Below, one piece after another: positions 55,585-64,000 of a DNA stretch of 64,000 bases (positions within the stretch are counted from its first letter, which is position 1; every line of letters starts with the position of its first letter). The stretch is from Sphingobacterium tenebrionis (lineage in GTDB: Bacteria > Bacteroidota > Bacteroidia > Sphingobacteriales > Sphingobacteriaceae): NCBI RefSeq assembly GCF_037126265.1, contig NZ_JAYLLN010000001.1:209146-273145 (forward strand), written 5' to 3'. The position numbers and the translations under genes were made by a program. The notes beneath the pieces were generated by a model. That model did no database searches, was not told the origin of the DNA, and saw only the letters and a program-made list of their open reading frames with translations.

Positions 55585-58406
55585 TGAAGGTAAAAGTAAC
55601 CATCAAACATGTTTTTTATATCCTGGAGGCCCTTTGCCTGACCATCACGTGCTGTTATGCCCAGAGCTCGAAAGAATGGCCGCAGATAACCGTCCAAAGG
55701 GAAATGAGCGTGCATCCAGGGATCAATTCGCTTGATCTGAGCATCAGTGCCTCCAAGGTCGAAGGCTTCAAGGGCTCGGTAAGGCTGGCTCTTCCCCAGG
55801 GGGCAGATGTTCTAGGTCGGGAACTGATACCATTGGAGATCGGGGAATCACAGGTGCGTTATTTTTCCATCAAGTTCCGTATGGCAGGGCTTCACCTGGC
55901 CCAGGATAAAGAGGCGATCCTGGAACTCATGGACTCCACGGGCAGGATCAGGGAATCTGTAGGGATCAGGCTTACGGTCCCCTCCAGACGTTTGGTGAGG
56001 ATGGCAAACGAGACCCTGTTCCAGTACATCAGGCAAGTGGGTGATTCCATTGAGACCAGGGTCAGGGTCTCCAATCTGGGAACCCGGCGCGAGGTGGTGA
56101 AGATCGTATACTCCTCTGATGACAGGATAGGTAAAGCAGAATTCCTCGAATCCACCATTGAACTGGACCCGGGAGAAGATACCCTGATCAGGCGCTCGAT
56201 CATCGTGGAAAGGTATATACTGCAAAGGAGCCAATATACCGTGAATGTGAGCGGAATGTACCAGAACAGTGATCTGGTGGACAATATTTCTCTTGTCTTT
56301 ACCAGCCTTTCCTCCCATCGGGACTTCGCCAGGATGTTCCCCAGTGATGCATCAAGGGCATGGCAGACCCCTAATTTTATGGAACTGCAGGCGGACAATC
56401 TGGCCAGTCCGCTGCCAACCTACCATCTCAGGGCACAGGGGGACTATACGCTGATGGGGAGCAGGACGCACTTCGGTGCGATGATGTACCATGTGAACGG
56501 CATGTCGCGGCCGGTCATCAGCAATACCTACATGGAGATGGCCCTGGGAGGGCATGTGCTCACACTTGGAAACATCCAGGAATCCCTGGAGATGCCAGTG
56601 TATGGAAGTGGGGTCCGGTATTCCCATCGGGATACCTCTAAAACGATCTCCTATACCCTGGCGCTGCTGGAGAGATCCTCCGACCTTCTTGCCGGACTAT
56701 ACGGACAAGGGCTAGGCCATGCGGCATACGCAAAATTTGAAAAGTGGGTACGCCCTGCCGGTAGGATGGCATACCAGGCAGAGGTTGTGATGGAACGGAA
56801 TGATCTAGACAGTACCAGAAGCCTTTTGGTTTACAACCAGTTCGATCTGTTGGCCGCCAGGGCTCCAAGAGGTGCCAGTCTGAAGGGCAGACTTGGTTTT
56901 GGACTCCATGGTCTCCAGGGTGAAGGGGAAGGGCGCCGGCACTTTATCCCTTCGGCTGCCGGTGGGCTCAATTTTACATGGCAGCCCGGGAAATGGCAGC
57001 TCAACAGTGAAGGGTTCTACAGTTCCCCTTACTACCCCGGGAACCGAAGAGGGACCCTGCAGGTCATGAACAGACTATCCAGGAACTGGAGAAAGGCCAA
57101 TTTGAGCTTGGACCAGACCTTCATGGACCAGAATCCGAGCTACCTTTCGTTGAATTCCTTCCTTTACCACCAGCGTTCCTCCAGGATCTCTGCTTCAGTC
57201 TTTGCCCCCTTAACTCCACGGATGAACATTGGCCTGGTCCCCAGGTTGCTTTCCGAGCAGACCAGATTGCAGACGGCCCTTGGCGAGAGCATACTCCAGA
57301 CCAGGTCAATGGGACTGCTGTTCTCTGGGAATCTACGATCTTCTGATCTGAGGCACCAATTTAACTTCTCCCTGGAGAACGCTCTTGTCGACCGAAAAGG
57401 ACAGGATCAAACCGGTTGGGCGATGCGTGCGGACCTTGGATATTCCTATGGCGAGTTTGCAATGAACGGTTCCTACCAAAAGGGAGCCATGCAGTCATTG
57501 GATCTGATTGGAAGCAGTTCAATGGTGGGCCAGCCCGACCGTTTTTCGGTCAGTGCCCGGGTGGGGGGTAAGCTCCTGGATGGAAGGTTTGGGTGGAATG
57601 CCGGATCCATGGCCTTTCTATCCAGCAGCAACGGGGATAGTTATGGCGTCAACCTGGACCTGAGATACCGTGCCATGCCACGAACGGAAATCCAGGGGAA
57701 CCTCCAGCTGAGTAGGAACTCCAATGGGAGAGGGGATGCCTTCATGTACAACAACCTCCGTCTGGGCGTTCGCCAGATCCTTCCCTACAGGGATCCGATG
57801 TCCCCACGGATCAAACGGGGGAATATCCAGGTGCAATGCTTTTTCGATAGTAACGGAAATGGGATCTTTGATCCCGATGAAAAACCAGCGGGGTCCTATA
57901 ACTTTTCAATGGGGGATTTCCTGCTGACGACCGATCAGCAGGGGCTATCCACCTTTTCCTCTCTTCCCTATGGGACCTATAAACTGTACTTTCCCCCTCG
58001 GGAACAGTATCTTGCCGAAACCAGGATACTTGATCTTGACCATAGGAAGGTGGAACTGCGGGTTCCTCTGCGTCTGGGGGGTGAGGTCCGGGGACGCCTT
58101 GCGATCGACTATGTCCCGGGCATCAGCAGAAGGGTAGATTATGAACTTAGGGACATCCGTGTCCTTGCTCTCTACGATGGTGGGAGGTACGAAATGATGT
58201 GCGATTCCAATGGGGAATTCAGGGCAAGCCTGCCAGAGGGGACCTACAGCATCCAGGTGGACCTGCAGAGCCTACCTGCGGACATTGTCCATAATGGGAT
58301 GGGGACCGAGGTGCACCTGCGGCCAGGTAAGATCGCTGAAGTGTCCGTTATACATCTTTCTGTACGAGCAAAAAGGGTAGAAGTGAAGAGGTTCGGTACT
58401 CCGTGA
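55584..58406 (+). CDS. Usher-like outer-membrane barrel protein
   Basis: 940 residues: signal peptide (about 1-26), Ig-like N-terminal region (about 30-240), a long beta-barrel (about 260-740) with strands rich in aromatics and short turns (e.g. RTHFGAMMYHVNG, QFNFSLENALVDRKG), then two Ig-like C-terminal domains. The first contains DSNGNGIFDPDEKPAG (about 754-769) and a TDQQGLSTFSSLPYGTYKLYF segment resembling usher C-terminal or SdrD-B domains. The N-terminus does not look like a classical usher NTD. Position after chaperone and subunits points to an export pore for the fibre. It is G+C-rich (one line, 56521-56580, is 33/60 G+C). Confidence 0.68.
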   Translation: MKVKVTIKHVFYILEALCLTITCCYAQSSKEWPQITVQREMSVHPGINSLDLSISASKVEGFKGSVRLALPQGADVLGRELIPLEIGESQVRYFSIKFRMAGLHLAQDKEAILELMDSTGRIRESVGIRLTVPSRRLVRMANETLFQYIRQVGDSIETRVRVSNLGTRREVVKIVYSSDDRIGKAEFLESTIELDPGEDTLIRRSIIVERYILQRSQYTVNVSGMYQNSDLVDNISLVFTSLSSHRDFARMFPSDASRAWQTPNFMELQADNLASPLPTYHLRAQGDYTLMGSRTHFGAMMYHVNGMSRPVISNTYMEMALGGHVLTLGNIQESLEMPVYGSGVRYSHRDTSKTISYTLALLERSSDLLAGLYGQGLGHAAYAKFEKWVRPAGRMAYQAEVVMERNDLDSTRSLLVYNQFDLLAARAPRGASLKGRLGFGLHGLQGEGEGRRHFIPSAAGGLNFTWQPGKWQLNSEGFYSSPYYPGNRRGTLQVMNRLSRNWRKANLSLDQTFMDQNPSYLSLNSFLYHQRSSRISASVFAPLTPRMNIGLVPRLLSEQTRLQTALGESILQTRSMGLLFSGNLRSSDLRHQFNFSLENALVDRKGQDQTGWAMRADLGYSYGEFAMNGSYQKGAMQSLDLIGSSSMVGQPDRFSVSARVGGKLLDGRFGWNAGSMAFLSSSNGDSYGVNLDLRYRAMPRTEIQGNLQLSRNSNGRGDAFMYNNLRLGVRQILPYRDPMSPRIKRGNIQVQCFFDSNGNGIFDPDEKPAGSYNFSMGDFLLTTDQQGLSTFSSLPYGTYKLYFPPREQYLAETRILDLDHRKVELRVPLRLGGEVRGRLAIDYVPGISRRVDYELRDIRVLALYDGGRYEMMCDSNGEFRASLPEGTYSIQVDLQSLPADIVHNGMGTEVHLRPGKIAEVSVIHLSVRAKRVEVKRFGTP

Positions 58407-58518
58407 TTTTGGTAATTGGATCCGTCCGCACATGAAAGGGACCAGATCCCCCAGGGCCAATGGGATGTTCCAGTCAAGGTACATCCCATTGCCAGGGTAT
58501 AATAGTTTAAGTGTTGGA

Positions 58519-58734
58519 TCAGAGTATGTCGTTTTCTTTCTCGCCCTGTGGGAATAATATCTCCATTAATAGCAGGTAGTATCCCTTTTCCAATCCCAGG
58601 CTTTTGGCTTTTTCTTCGAGCGTTTCCATATGCTGTCTTAATTTTGGTCCGATAATATATTTCCATATGCCAAATCCAGGCCAAAATCCATCGAAATGAT
58701 TATCAGGGATTTTTTTTGGATTTTCGTGCCACAC
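58519..58734 (-). CDS. Possible small protein or gene fragment, unknown
   Basis: 71 residues from GTG 58734; the frame stays open about 130 bases further upstream with no ATG. Composition is protein-like: Trp/Phe-rich start (FDGFWPGFGIWKY) and an amphipathic helix (LRQHMETLEEKAKSLG). It could be a fragment of a former gene or a small protein with a non-ATG start. No family recognised. Confidence 0.33.
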   Translation of the reverse strand: MWHENPKKIPDNHFDGFWPGFGIWKYIIGPKLRQHMETLEEKAKSLGLEKGYYLLLMEILFPQGEKENDIL

Positions 58735-58963
58735 GATGATTCTTTTTAACCAAATGGTCTGCCATATTGATTCATATGTAAAAAAATCGACCGACCGGAA
58801 AATAGACGAAGGTCGTGATGTATAGTTTTTAGGACAAATATTCCCGTTACGGTTCCACTTAGCATATTATTTAACCCTGAGGACAGTTGTCCGGTGATTA
58901 CAACATTGGCGCAAGGTTCCCTGGATCAACACCTTTTAAAATCAAAAAATCGTATAATTGTAT

Positions 58964-60241
58964 ATGTCTAAGATACCTCTGGCCGAAAGGATGCGGCCTA
59001 AAGAACTTTCGGATTACATCGGCCAGGAACATATCATGGGTAAGGGGGCCGTTCTCCATGACGCTATCAGCAGCCAGAATATCCCCTCGATGATCCTATG
59101 GGGGCCTCCGGGTGTCGGAAAGACCACACTTGCCCTATTGATCGCCCATTCGCTGGATCGCCCGTTCTATTCGCTTAGCGCGGTACAATCAGGGGTGAAG
59201 GATGTCCGTGAGGTTATCCTGAAGGCCGAGCAGATGAGCGCCTTCAACCAGGAGCGTCCCATCCTGTTCATAGATGAGATACATAGGTTCTCCAAATCAC
59301 AACAGGATTCCCTCTTGGGAGCTGTGGAAAGGGGGACGGTGACATTGATCGGGGCGACCACGGAAAATCCATCCTTTGAGGTTATCTCTGCGCTTTTATC
59401 GCGCTGCCAGGTCTACGTACTGAGGGAGCTCGGAAAAAAGGACCTTGTCCGGATCGTGGACCGCGCCATCCAGGATGATGAATTCCTCAAACAGGAAAAT
59501 CTAAAAATTGAGGAGTACGAAGCCCTGTTGCAGCTTTCGGGAGGAGATGCCAGGAAATTACTGAATATTCTGGAGCTGGTGAGCAAGGCAGCAGGGCATC
59601 TGGGTCAACCCTTGACCAATGAGTTTGTCGCTAAGCACGTGCAGCAGAACCGGCTTCGTTACGATAAGGACGGCGACCAGCATTACGATATCATATCGGC
59701 CTTCATCAAATCCGTCCGTGGTTCCGATCCGAATGCGGCTGTCTACTGGTTGGCCAGAATGATCGAAGGTGGTGAAGATCCAAAATTCATTGCCCGTAGG
59801 CTTCTTATCCTTGCCTCTGAAGATATTGGGAATGCCAATCCCAATGCCCTTCTATTGGCCAACAACTGCTTTCAAGCGGTGAACGTGATCGGATGGCCGG
59901 AATCAAGGATAATCCTTTCGCAAACAGTGACGTATTTGGCCAGTTCGGCCAAAAGCAATGCGGCATACGAAGCCATTAATAAAGCCCAGGCCCTCCTAAA
60001 GAAAACGGGAAACCTAACCATTCCGATCCACTTAAGGAATGCCCCTACCAAGCTCATGAAAGAACTCGATTACGGTACGGATTACCTTTACCCACATGCC
60101 TATGCCGGGAATTTCGTGGAACAGGAATTCATGCCCGATGAACTCAGTGGACATAAATTATACGATCCGGGGAAGAACCCTGCGGAGGATAAATTGCGAC
60201 AAACGTTAAAGGAGAAATGGAAAGGTAAATATGGCTATTAG
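58964..60241 (+). CDS. rarA: Replication-associated recombination protein RarA (MgsA)
   Basis: 425-residue AAA+ ATPase related to the clamp loader, acting at stalled replication forks. Walker A GPPGVGKTTLALL (about 47-59), Walker B LFIDEIHRF, sensor GATTENPSFEV, then the C-terminal MgsA domain (KSVRGSDPNAAVYWLARMIEGGEDP, ASEDIGNANP). ATG 58964 preferred to the TTG two codons upstream. Confidence 0.96.
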   Translation: MSKIPLAERMRPKELSDYIGQEHIMGKGAVLHDAISSQNIPSMILWGPPGVGKTTLALLIAHSLDRPFYSLSAVQSGVKDVREVILKAEQMSAFNQERPILFIDEIHRFSKSQQDSLLGAVERGTVTLIGATTENPSFEVISALLSRCQVYVLRELGKKDLVRIVDRAIQDDEFLKQENLKIEEYEALLQLSGGDARKLLNILELVSKAAGHLGQPLTNEFVAKHVQQNRLRYDKDGDQHYDIISAFIKSVRGSDPNAAVYWLARMIEGGEDPKFIARRLLILASEDIGNANPNALLLANNCFQAVNVIGWPESRIILSQTVTYLASSAKSNAAYEAINKAQALLKKTGNLTIPIHLRNAPTKLMKELDYGTDYLYPHAYAGNFVEQEFMPDELSGHKLYDPGKNPAEDKLRQTLKEKWKGKYGY

Positions 60242-60311
60242 ATTTTTGTTTACATTTGTGTATTGGGCAATAGGAATTTCCGATTTCTAATCATATTTAT
60301 GAAAGCTTAGC

Positions 60312-60845
60312 ATGCTAGAAACTTTTACAACGATCGATTTTGAATTGGCGACGGCAAAATACAATAGCGTTTGTGCTGTGGGTATTGTGAATGTCGTAAG
60401 TGGAGAAATCAGCAATGAATTTTACAGTCTGGTACGACCGCCAGAGAATAAATACATGTGGCAGACCTCCCGTGTCCACGGGATAAAGCCCAAACATACA
60501 GCAAATTCACCTTCCTTCATCCAGATCTATCCGATCATAAAGGAGATGATCCAGGGCCAGCATATGGTGGCCCATGATGAACTCTTGGACCGATCGGTAC
60601 TGAAAGAGACCATGGAGCACTATGGACTGTGCTATCCGGAGCTGATGCTGCCGGATATCTGGGACTGTACAAGCAAGATCTACCGTTCCTACGGCTTTGA
60701 GCGGACCAAATTGAGCATATGCTGCGAACTTATGGGCGTTGAACTCAAGCACCATGATGCCCTTTCAGATGCCAGGGCGACCGCAGAACTTTTCCTGAAA
60801 AAGGATGCCGCCATGGAAATGATGAGGTCAGGGAAGGTCTACTAA
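60312..60845 (+). CDS. DEDDh 3'-5' exonuclease (DnaQ/epsilon-like)
   Basis: 177 residues forming a single RNase-H-like exonuclease domain. Active-site motifs: TIDFEL (Asp9, Glu11), VAHDELLDRSVL and HHDALSDARATAEL (final His and Asp). It may be a proofreading epsilon homologue or a stand-alone repair exonuclease. It has no C-terminal polymerase-binding tail of the E. coli DnaQ type. Confidence 0.88.
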   Translation: MLETFTTIDFELATAKYNSVCAVGIVNVVSGEISNEFYSLVRPPENKYMWQTSRVHGIKPKHTANSPSFIQIYPIIKEMIQGQHMVAHDELLDRSVLKETMEHYGLCYPELMLPDIWDCTSKIYRSYGFERTKLSICCELMGVELKHHDALSDARATAELFLKKDAAMEMMRSGKVY

Positions 60846-60978
60846 CTTGGCAGTCCATTTTATTATTAATCAAATATTATTACTTGCCAAGGTGAACTAT
60901 TTCCTTTTATAAAGGTTATCCATTAAAGGATCGTTTTCATCTAGCAAAAGATTAGGGGAAGTCCCTAGACCAATACAT

Positions 60979-61968
60979 ATGAGTAAAATTATCAACGTTA
61001 TACTTTCAGGCGGTGTCGGCTCCCGGCTATGGCCATTATCCCGTAAATCAAGACCAAAACAATACCTTCCTATTTTTGAAGGCAAGACCCTATTTGGACT
61101 GACCGTCGAAAGGAACCTCGAGGTTTCCTCGAAAGTCATCCTGGTGGGCTCCAGTTCCAACAAGGACCTGGCCGAACCATATCTGAAAAATGTAGAACAC
61201 GATATCATCGCGGAGGCTGCCCCAAGGAATACGGCTGCTGCCATTGCCTTCGCCGCTTTCCATGCCGAACCGGATGATATCCTGGTGGTGACCCCGTCGG
61301 ACCACCTGATCGAAGGCCAGGAAGCCTATGCGGAAGCCATCAACCAGGGGATTATGTTTGCCCAGCGGGGGTTCATCGCGACGTTCGGTATCATCCCCAC
61401 GAGACCGGAAACCGGATATGGCTATATCGAACACGATCAGAACAACGTTCTTTCCTTCCGTGAGAAGCCGAACGAGGATACCGCAAAGGAATTCCTGAAA
61501 CAAGGGAATTTTCTCTGGAATTCAGGTATCTTCTGCTTTAAGGCAGGGGTCTACCTGGAGGAGTTGATGCGTTTTGAGCCAAAACTCTACAATGCATCAG
61601 AGGTGGCATTCGAGTATGCAGTGGACCTTGTCCTGGATGAGGACCATTCGATGAAGATCCCATCCAAGAGTATCGATTATGCCGTGCTGGAAAGATCGGA
61701 CCTGATCAAGGTCGTCCCTGCCAGTTTTGAATGGTCGGATATGGGCGCTTTCGATTCGCTTTATACCTATTACAGGACCAAAGGGCACAAGCAGGATGAG
61801 AATGGCAACATTGTTGTTGGATCAAAAAAGCACACGGTATTTGTAGGGCTCAGCAACTGTATGCTGATCAGTACGGAAGATGCGGTTTTGGTCCTGGATA
61901 GAAGTCGTGCGCAAGATGTTAAACAGGTTTACGAAGCCTTAGAGAAAGATAATTCCGGATTGGTGTAG
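60979..61968 (+). CDS. manC: Mannose-1-phosphate guanylyltransferase
   Basis: 329-residue nucleotidyltransferase making GDP-mannose. GTP-binding signature LSGGVGSRLWPLSRKSRPKQ near the N-terminus, EAAPRNTAAAIA, the FREKPN lysine segment and WNSGIF. It lacks the second mannose-isomerase domain of long ManC forms. GDP-mannose feeds capsule/LPS synthesis, in keeping with the following CapC-type phosphatase gene. Confidence 0.93.
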   Translation: MSKIINVILSGGVGSRLWPLSRKSRPKQYLPIFEGKTLFGLTVERNLEVSSKVILVGSSSNKDLAEPYLKNVEHDIIAEAAPRNTAAAIAFAAFHAEPDDILVVTPSDHLIEGQEAYAEAINQGIMFAQRGFIATFGIIPTRPETGYGYIEHDQNNVLSFREKPNEDTAKEFLKQGNFLWNSGIFCFKAGVYLEELMRFEPKLYNASEVAFEYAVDLVLDEDHSMKIPSKSIDYAVLERSDLIKVVPASFEWSDMGAFDSLYTYYRTKGHKQDENGNIVVGSKKHTVFVGLSNCMLISTEDAVLVLDRSRAQDVKQVYEALEKDNSGLV

Positions 61969-62114
61969 ATACGTGTTGTATCGTTTAAGTATCTGATTGT
62001 AGCGTTTAGGGTTCAGACTTCGTTAAATACTTTATAGAAGCGTATTAATACTGTATTGCTTTTGCTACAAGTAGCCTGTAAACCAAACAATTTTTTACAA
62101 AGAAATACAACAAC

Positions 62115-62906
62115 ATGGGATTCTGGTCAAATTTATTTGGAGGAAACGAGAAGAAAAGGTCGCAGAGCGGTTCTCACCATAACAAACTAGCATGGATTGG
62201 TTGGGATATGCACAATCATATCCTGCCAGGAATTGATGACGGAAGTCAGGATGTCGAACAATCCATTGAATTGATAAAAGGACTCCAAGAATTGGGAATC
62301 CATCGTAGTATCTCCACGCCACATGTCATGGCCGGTGTGCATAACAATACTCCGGAGAGCATTTCCGGAGCGCATGCAACCCTTCAATCCGCATTAAAAA
62401 ATCAGAATATAGACTTCCAATTGCACTTCAGTGCGGAATATATGATTGATGATCAGTTGGATCAGTGGATAGAAAGCAATAAACTTTGCTTAATGGGTGA
62501 GAAATACATGCTGATCGAGATGTCATACCTTTCGGAATCCAAAGGTTTGTTCAGTATCATCAAATCCATCCAGGATAAGGGATATCAGCCCATCTTGGCA
62601 CATCCCGAACGTTATAACTATTACCATAATAACTTTAAGATCTTTCAGGATATCAAGAATGCGGGCTGTATGCTGCAGCTGAACCTGCTTTCCATCAGTA
62701 AATATTATGGCGAGAACGTAAAGACCGCCTCACTCACGCTGATCAGATCCGGTATGTATGATTTTGTGGGTACCGATATGCACCATACCAGGCATCTGGA
62801 GGCTTTGAAGCAGGTGGTGAGCAAGTATGATGTACAGGATCTGCTGAAAGGGAATCCGATCAGAAATGCGAACCTTTTTTCGGATAAGGTGAGGAATATA
62901 GCTTGA
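62115..62906 (+). CDS. CapC/YwqE-type tyrosine-protein phosphatase (PHP domain)
   Basis: 263-residue metal-dependent phosphatase of the CpsB/CapC family, which dephosphorylates the tyrosine kinase controlling capsule polymerisation. Metal motifs: DMHNHILPGIDDGSQD, STPHVM, HPERYNYY and GTDMHHTRHL. The usual Wzz/Wzc partners are not in the window, but manC lies immediately upstream. Confidence 0.9.
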   Translation: MGFWSNLFGGNEKKRSQSGSHHNKLAWIGWDMHNHILPGIDDGSQDVEQSIELIKGLQELGIHRSISTPHVMAGVHNNTPESISGAHATLQSALKNQNIDFQLHFSAEYMIDDQLDQWIESNKLCLMGEKYMLIEMSYLSESKGLFSIIKSIQDKGYQPILAHPERYNYYHNNFKIFQDIKNAGCMLQLNLLSISKYYGENVKTASLTLIRSGMYDFVGTDMHHTRHLEALKQVVSKYDVQDLLKGNPIRNANLFSDKVRNIA

Positions 62907-62912
62907 TGTTCG

Positions 62913-62935
62913 ATCTTCGATCAGAGATCGAAGAT
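62913..62935 (+). repeat. Inverted repeat
   Basis: ATCTTCGATC / GATCGAAGAT with a 3-base loop, directly after the phosphatase stop; no T-run follows, so a terminator role is unlikely. Confidence 0.5.
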
Positions 62936-62967
62936 TAGATGAGAGATATTAGATAATAGATAATAGA

Positions 62968-63000
62968 GGAGAGATGCCGTGGGCATCTCTTTTTATTTTT
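62968..63000 (+). terminator. Rho-independent terminator after the phosphatase gene
   Basis: GAGATGCC (62971-62978), loop GTG, GGCATCTC (62982-62989), followed by TTTTTATTTTT. Confidence 0.85.
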
Positions 63001-63098
63001 ATCCATTCTGGTTTTATTTCATGATCGACATATGTTTTAATGCAATTAGTGTCATCGTAAGTTTGTAGAAAAGTTATAGGAATTAAAGAGACAGAATA

Positions 63099-63106
63099 TA
63101 ATTTTG
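63099..63106 (+). promoter_or_regulatory. Candidate -7 element in the IS110 left end
   Basis: TAATTTTG matches TAnnTTTG; no good -33. Would start a transcript near 63112 across the folded non-coding region. Confidence 0.35.
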
Positions 63107-63111
63107 TATTT

Positions 63112-63296
63112 CATTTAGGATACAGCGAGAGAGGGAGTAAGATTTTTAATCGTCATTGGTCCTTGAGAGACCCTTCGCAATGTTAATCCCCCTCTCTTAT
63201 TCCTATCATAAACTTGGACAGTTCATTAGGCCAGGAGCCTGTTTTTACGATTGATAAGTTATGATAAGAGCTGCTGTGATCCACAAATATGATATA
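63112..63296 (+). ncRNA. Candidate IS110 bridge RNA region
   Basis: The non-coding stretch before the transposase folds: AGAGAGGG (63128-63135) pairs with CCCTCTCT (63190-63197), enclosing CATTG (63154-63158) / CAATG (63178-63182) and an inner GTC/GAC hairpin. A second hairpin AGGC...GCCT lies at 63228-63240. IS110-group elements are known to encode a structured bridge RNA upstream of the recombinase. Ends and guide loops were not determined. Confidence 0.5.
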
Positions 63297-63301
63297 CAAA
63301 T

Positions 63302-64000
63302 ATGGTAACAGGTATTGATTGTTCAAAGGATTATTTTGACATTTCTGTCCAATCGGGAGAGAAAGAGGTTTTCAAGGGTCGTTTCCGTAACGACCAAGCG
63401 GGTTTTGTGGAGGCCCTGGGCCACATGCACGGCAGCCATATAGCGATGGAGGCCACCGGTCCCTATTACTTCCGGCTGGCAAGGTTCCTCTGGGAGAGGG
63501 ATGAACGTGTCTCGGTCATCAACCCCCTTGTCATCAGGCGTTTTTCCCAGATGACCCTGGCCAGGACCAAGACCGACAGGAAGGATGCCCAGCTCATCGC
63601 CAAGTTCACCAGCATGACGGAACCTGCCCAATGGAGGCTGCCGGAGGAACATGTGCTGAGGATCAGGAACCTGGAGGGCTATATCAAGGGACAGAAGGAA
63701 TGCAGGAACCTTCTAGGGAACCAGCTCCATGCATATGAATATGCTGGGACACTGGACCCCTCGCTCAGGAAGACCATGGAGGAAGGGATCAAAGTTTTTG
63801 ATGAGAACATCAATGAACATGAAAGACAGATCCAGCAGATCATCATGGAGAATTACGGGGAACTCAACGCGAACCTGCGGAGCATACCGGGAATAGGGCC
63901 ACGCAGCGCAGCACTGCTTATCATCCTGACGGACGGTTTCAGTCGGTTCGAGGGGCACAGGCAGCTGATATCCTATTTCGGACTGGCGCCCAGGATATTC
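63302..64000 (+). mobile_element. IS110-family transposase (3' end beyond window)
   Basis: ATG 63302 opens a frame that runs 233 codons to the window edge without a stop. The N-terminal RuvC-like DEDD catalytic set is visible: Asp6 (TGIDCSKDYF), Glu50 (AMEATGPY), Asp92 and Asp95 (KTDRKDAQ). Around residue 200 there is SIPGIGPRSAALLI, the helix-hairpin-helix-like start of the C-terminal Tnp domain; the catalytic serine lies beyond the window. The element's right end is not seen. Confidence 0.92.

Noticed and set aside
58244..58684. 146-codon minus-strand frame overlapping the usher 3' end
   Set aside because: Half of it overlaps the usher coding sequence and the competing frame at 58519-58734 looks more protein-like.
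62936..62968. TAGATAATAGATAATAGA short direct repeats
   Set aside because: Low-complexity AT-rich sequence of about 18 bases; too short to call a functional repeat array.
1..64000. CRISPR arrays, tRNA or rRNA genes
   Set aside because: No regularly spaced repeats, cloverleaf or rRNA segments were found on reading the intergenic regions.

Overview
The window comes from the chromosome of a Bacteroidota bacterium, most likely Sphingobacteriaceae (Sphingobacterium-like). The reasons are an exbB-exbD-exbD-tonB gene order, promoters of the TAnnTTTG class, a Nuo operon with a short NuoG, a DUF5686/carboxypeptidase-regulatory outer-membrane protein, a YaiO-type barrel, and many signal peptides ending near A-Q. 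No tRNA, rRNA or CRISPR array was seen.

Layout. 1-7.7 kb: end of a lipid kinase gene, a SUI1-like factor, then a TonB energy-transduction operon (ExbB, two ExbD, TonB, a small membrane protein, a PstS-like lipoprotein, a TPR protein) closed by a clear terminator. 7.7-20.7 kb: complete nuoA-N operon for respiratory complex I, ended by a perfect hairpin terminator. 20.7-32.6 kb: housekeeping genes (DUF5686 protein, enoyl-CoA hydratase, AI-2E transporter, phosphopantetheinyl transferase, dCTP deaminase, M28 peptidase, glucose-6-phosphate isomerase, ClC channel, and prfB with its programmed +1 frameshift).

32.7-44.8 kb: a signalling plus exopolysaccharide locus. It holds a 1322-residue hybrid histidine kinase ending in Hpt, a single-domain response regulator, a membrane-anchored helical-repeat protein, a glycosyltransferase fused to an LTA-synthase-type transferase domain, a convergent YaiO barrel and an AsmA-like protein. 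44.8-47.5 kb is gene-poor and appears to hold decayed genes, one with a MarR-like helix-turn-helix.

47.6-58.4 kb: a tail-specific protease and a secreted TPR protein, then the most interesting locus. An AraC regulator precedes two small secreted proteins, a PapD-like chaperone, a two-domain protein whose C-terminal half is homologous to the two small proteins, and a 940-residue usher-like outer-membrane barrel. This reads as a chaperone-usher-like surface fibre of a non-canonical kind. 59-64 kb: rarA, a DEDDh exonuclease, mannose-1-phosphate guanylyltransferase, a CapC/YwqE phosphatase, and the left part of an IS110-family element. The element's upstream non-coding end folds and is a candidate bridge RNA; the transposase runs off the window.
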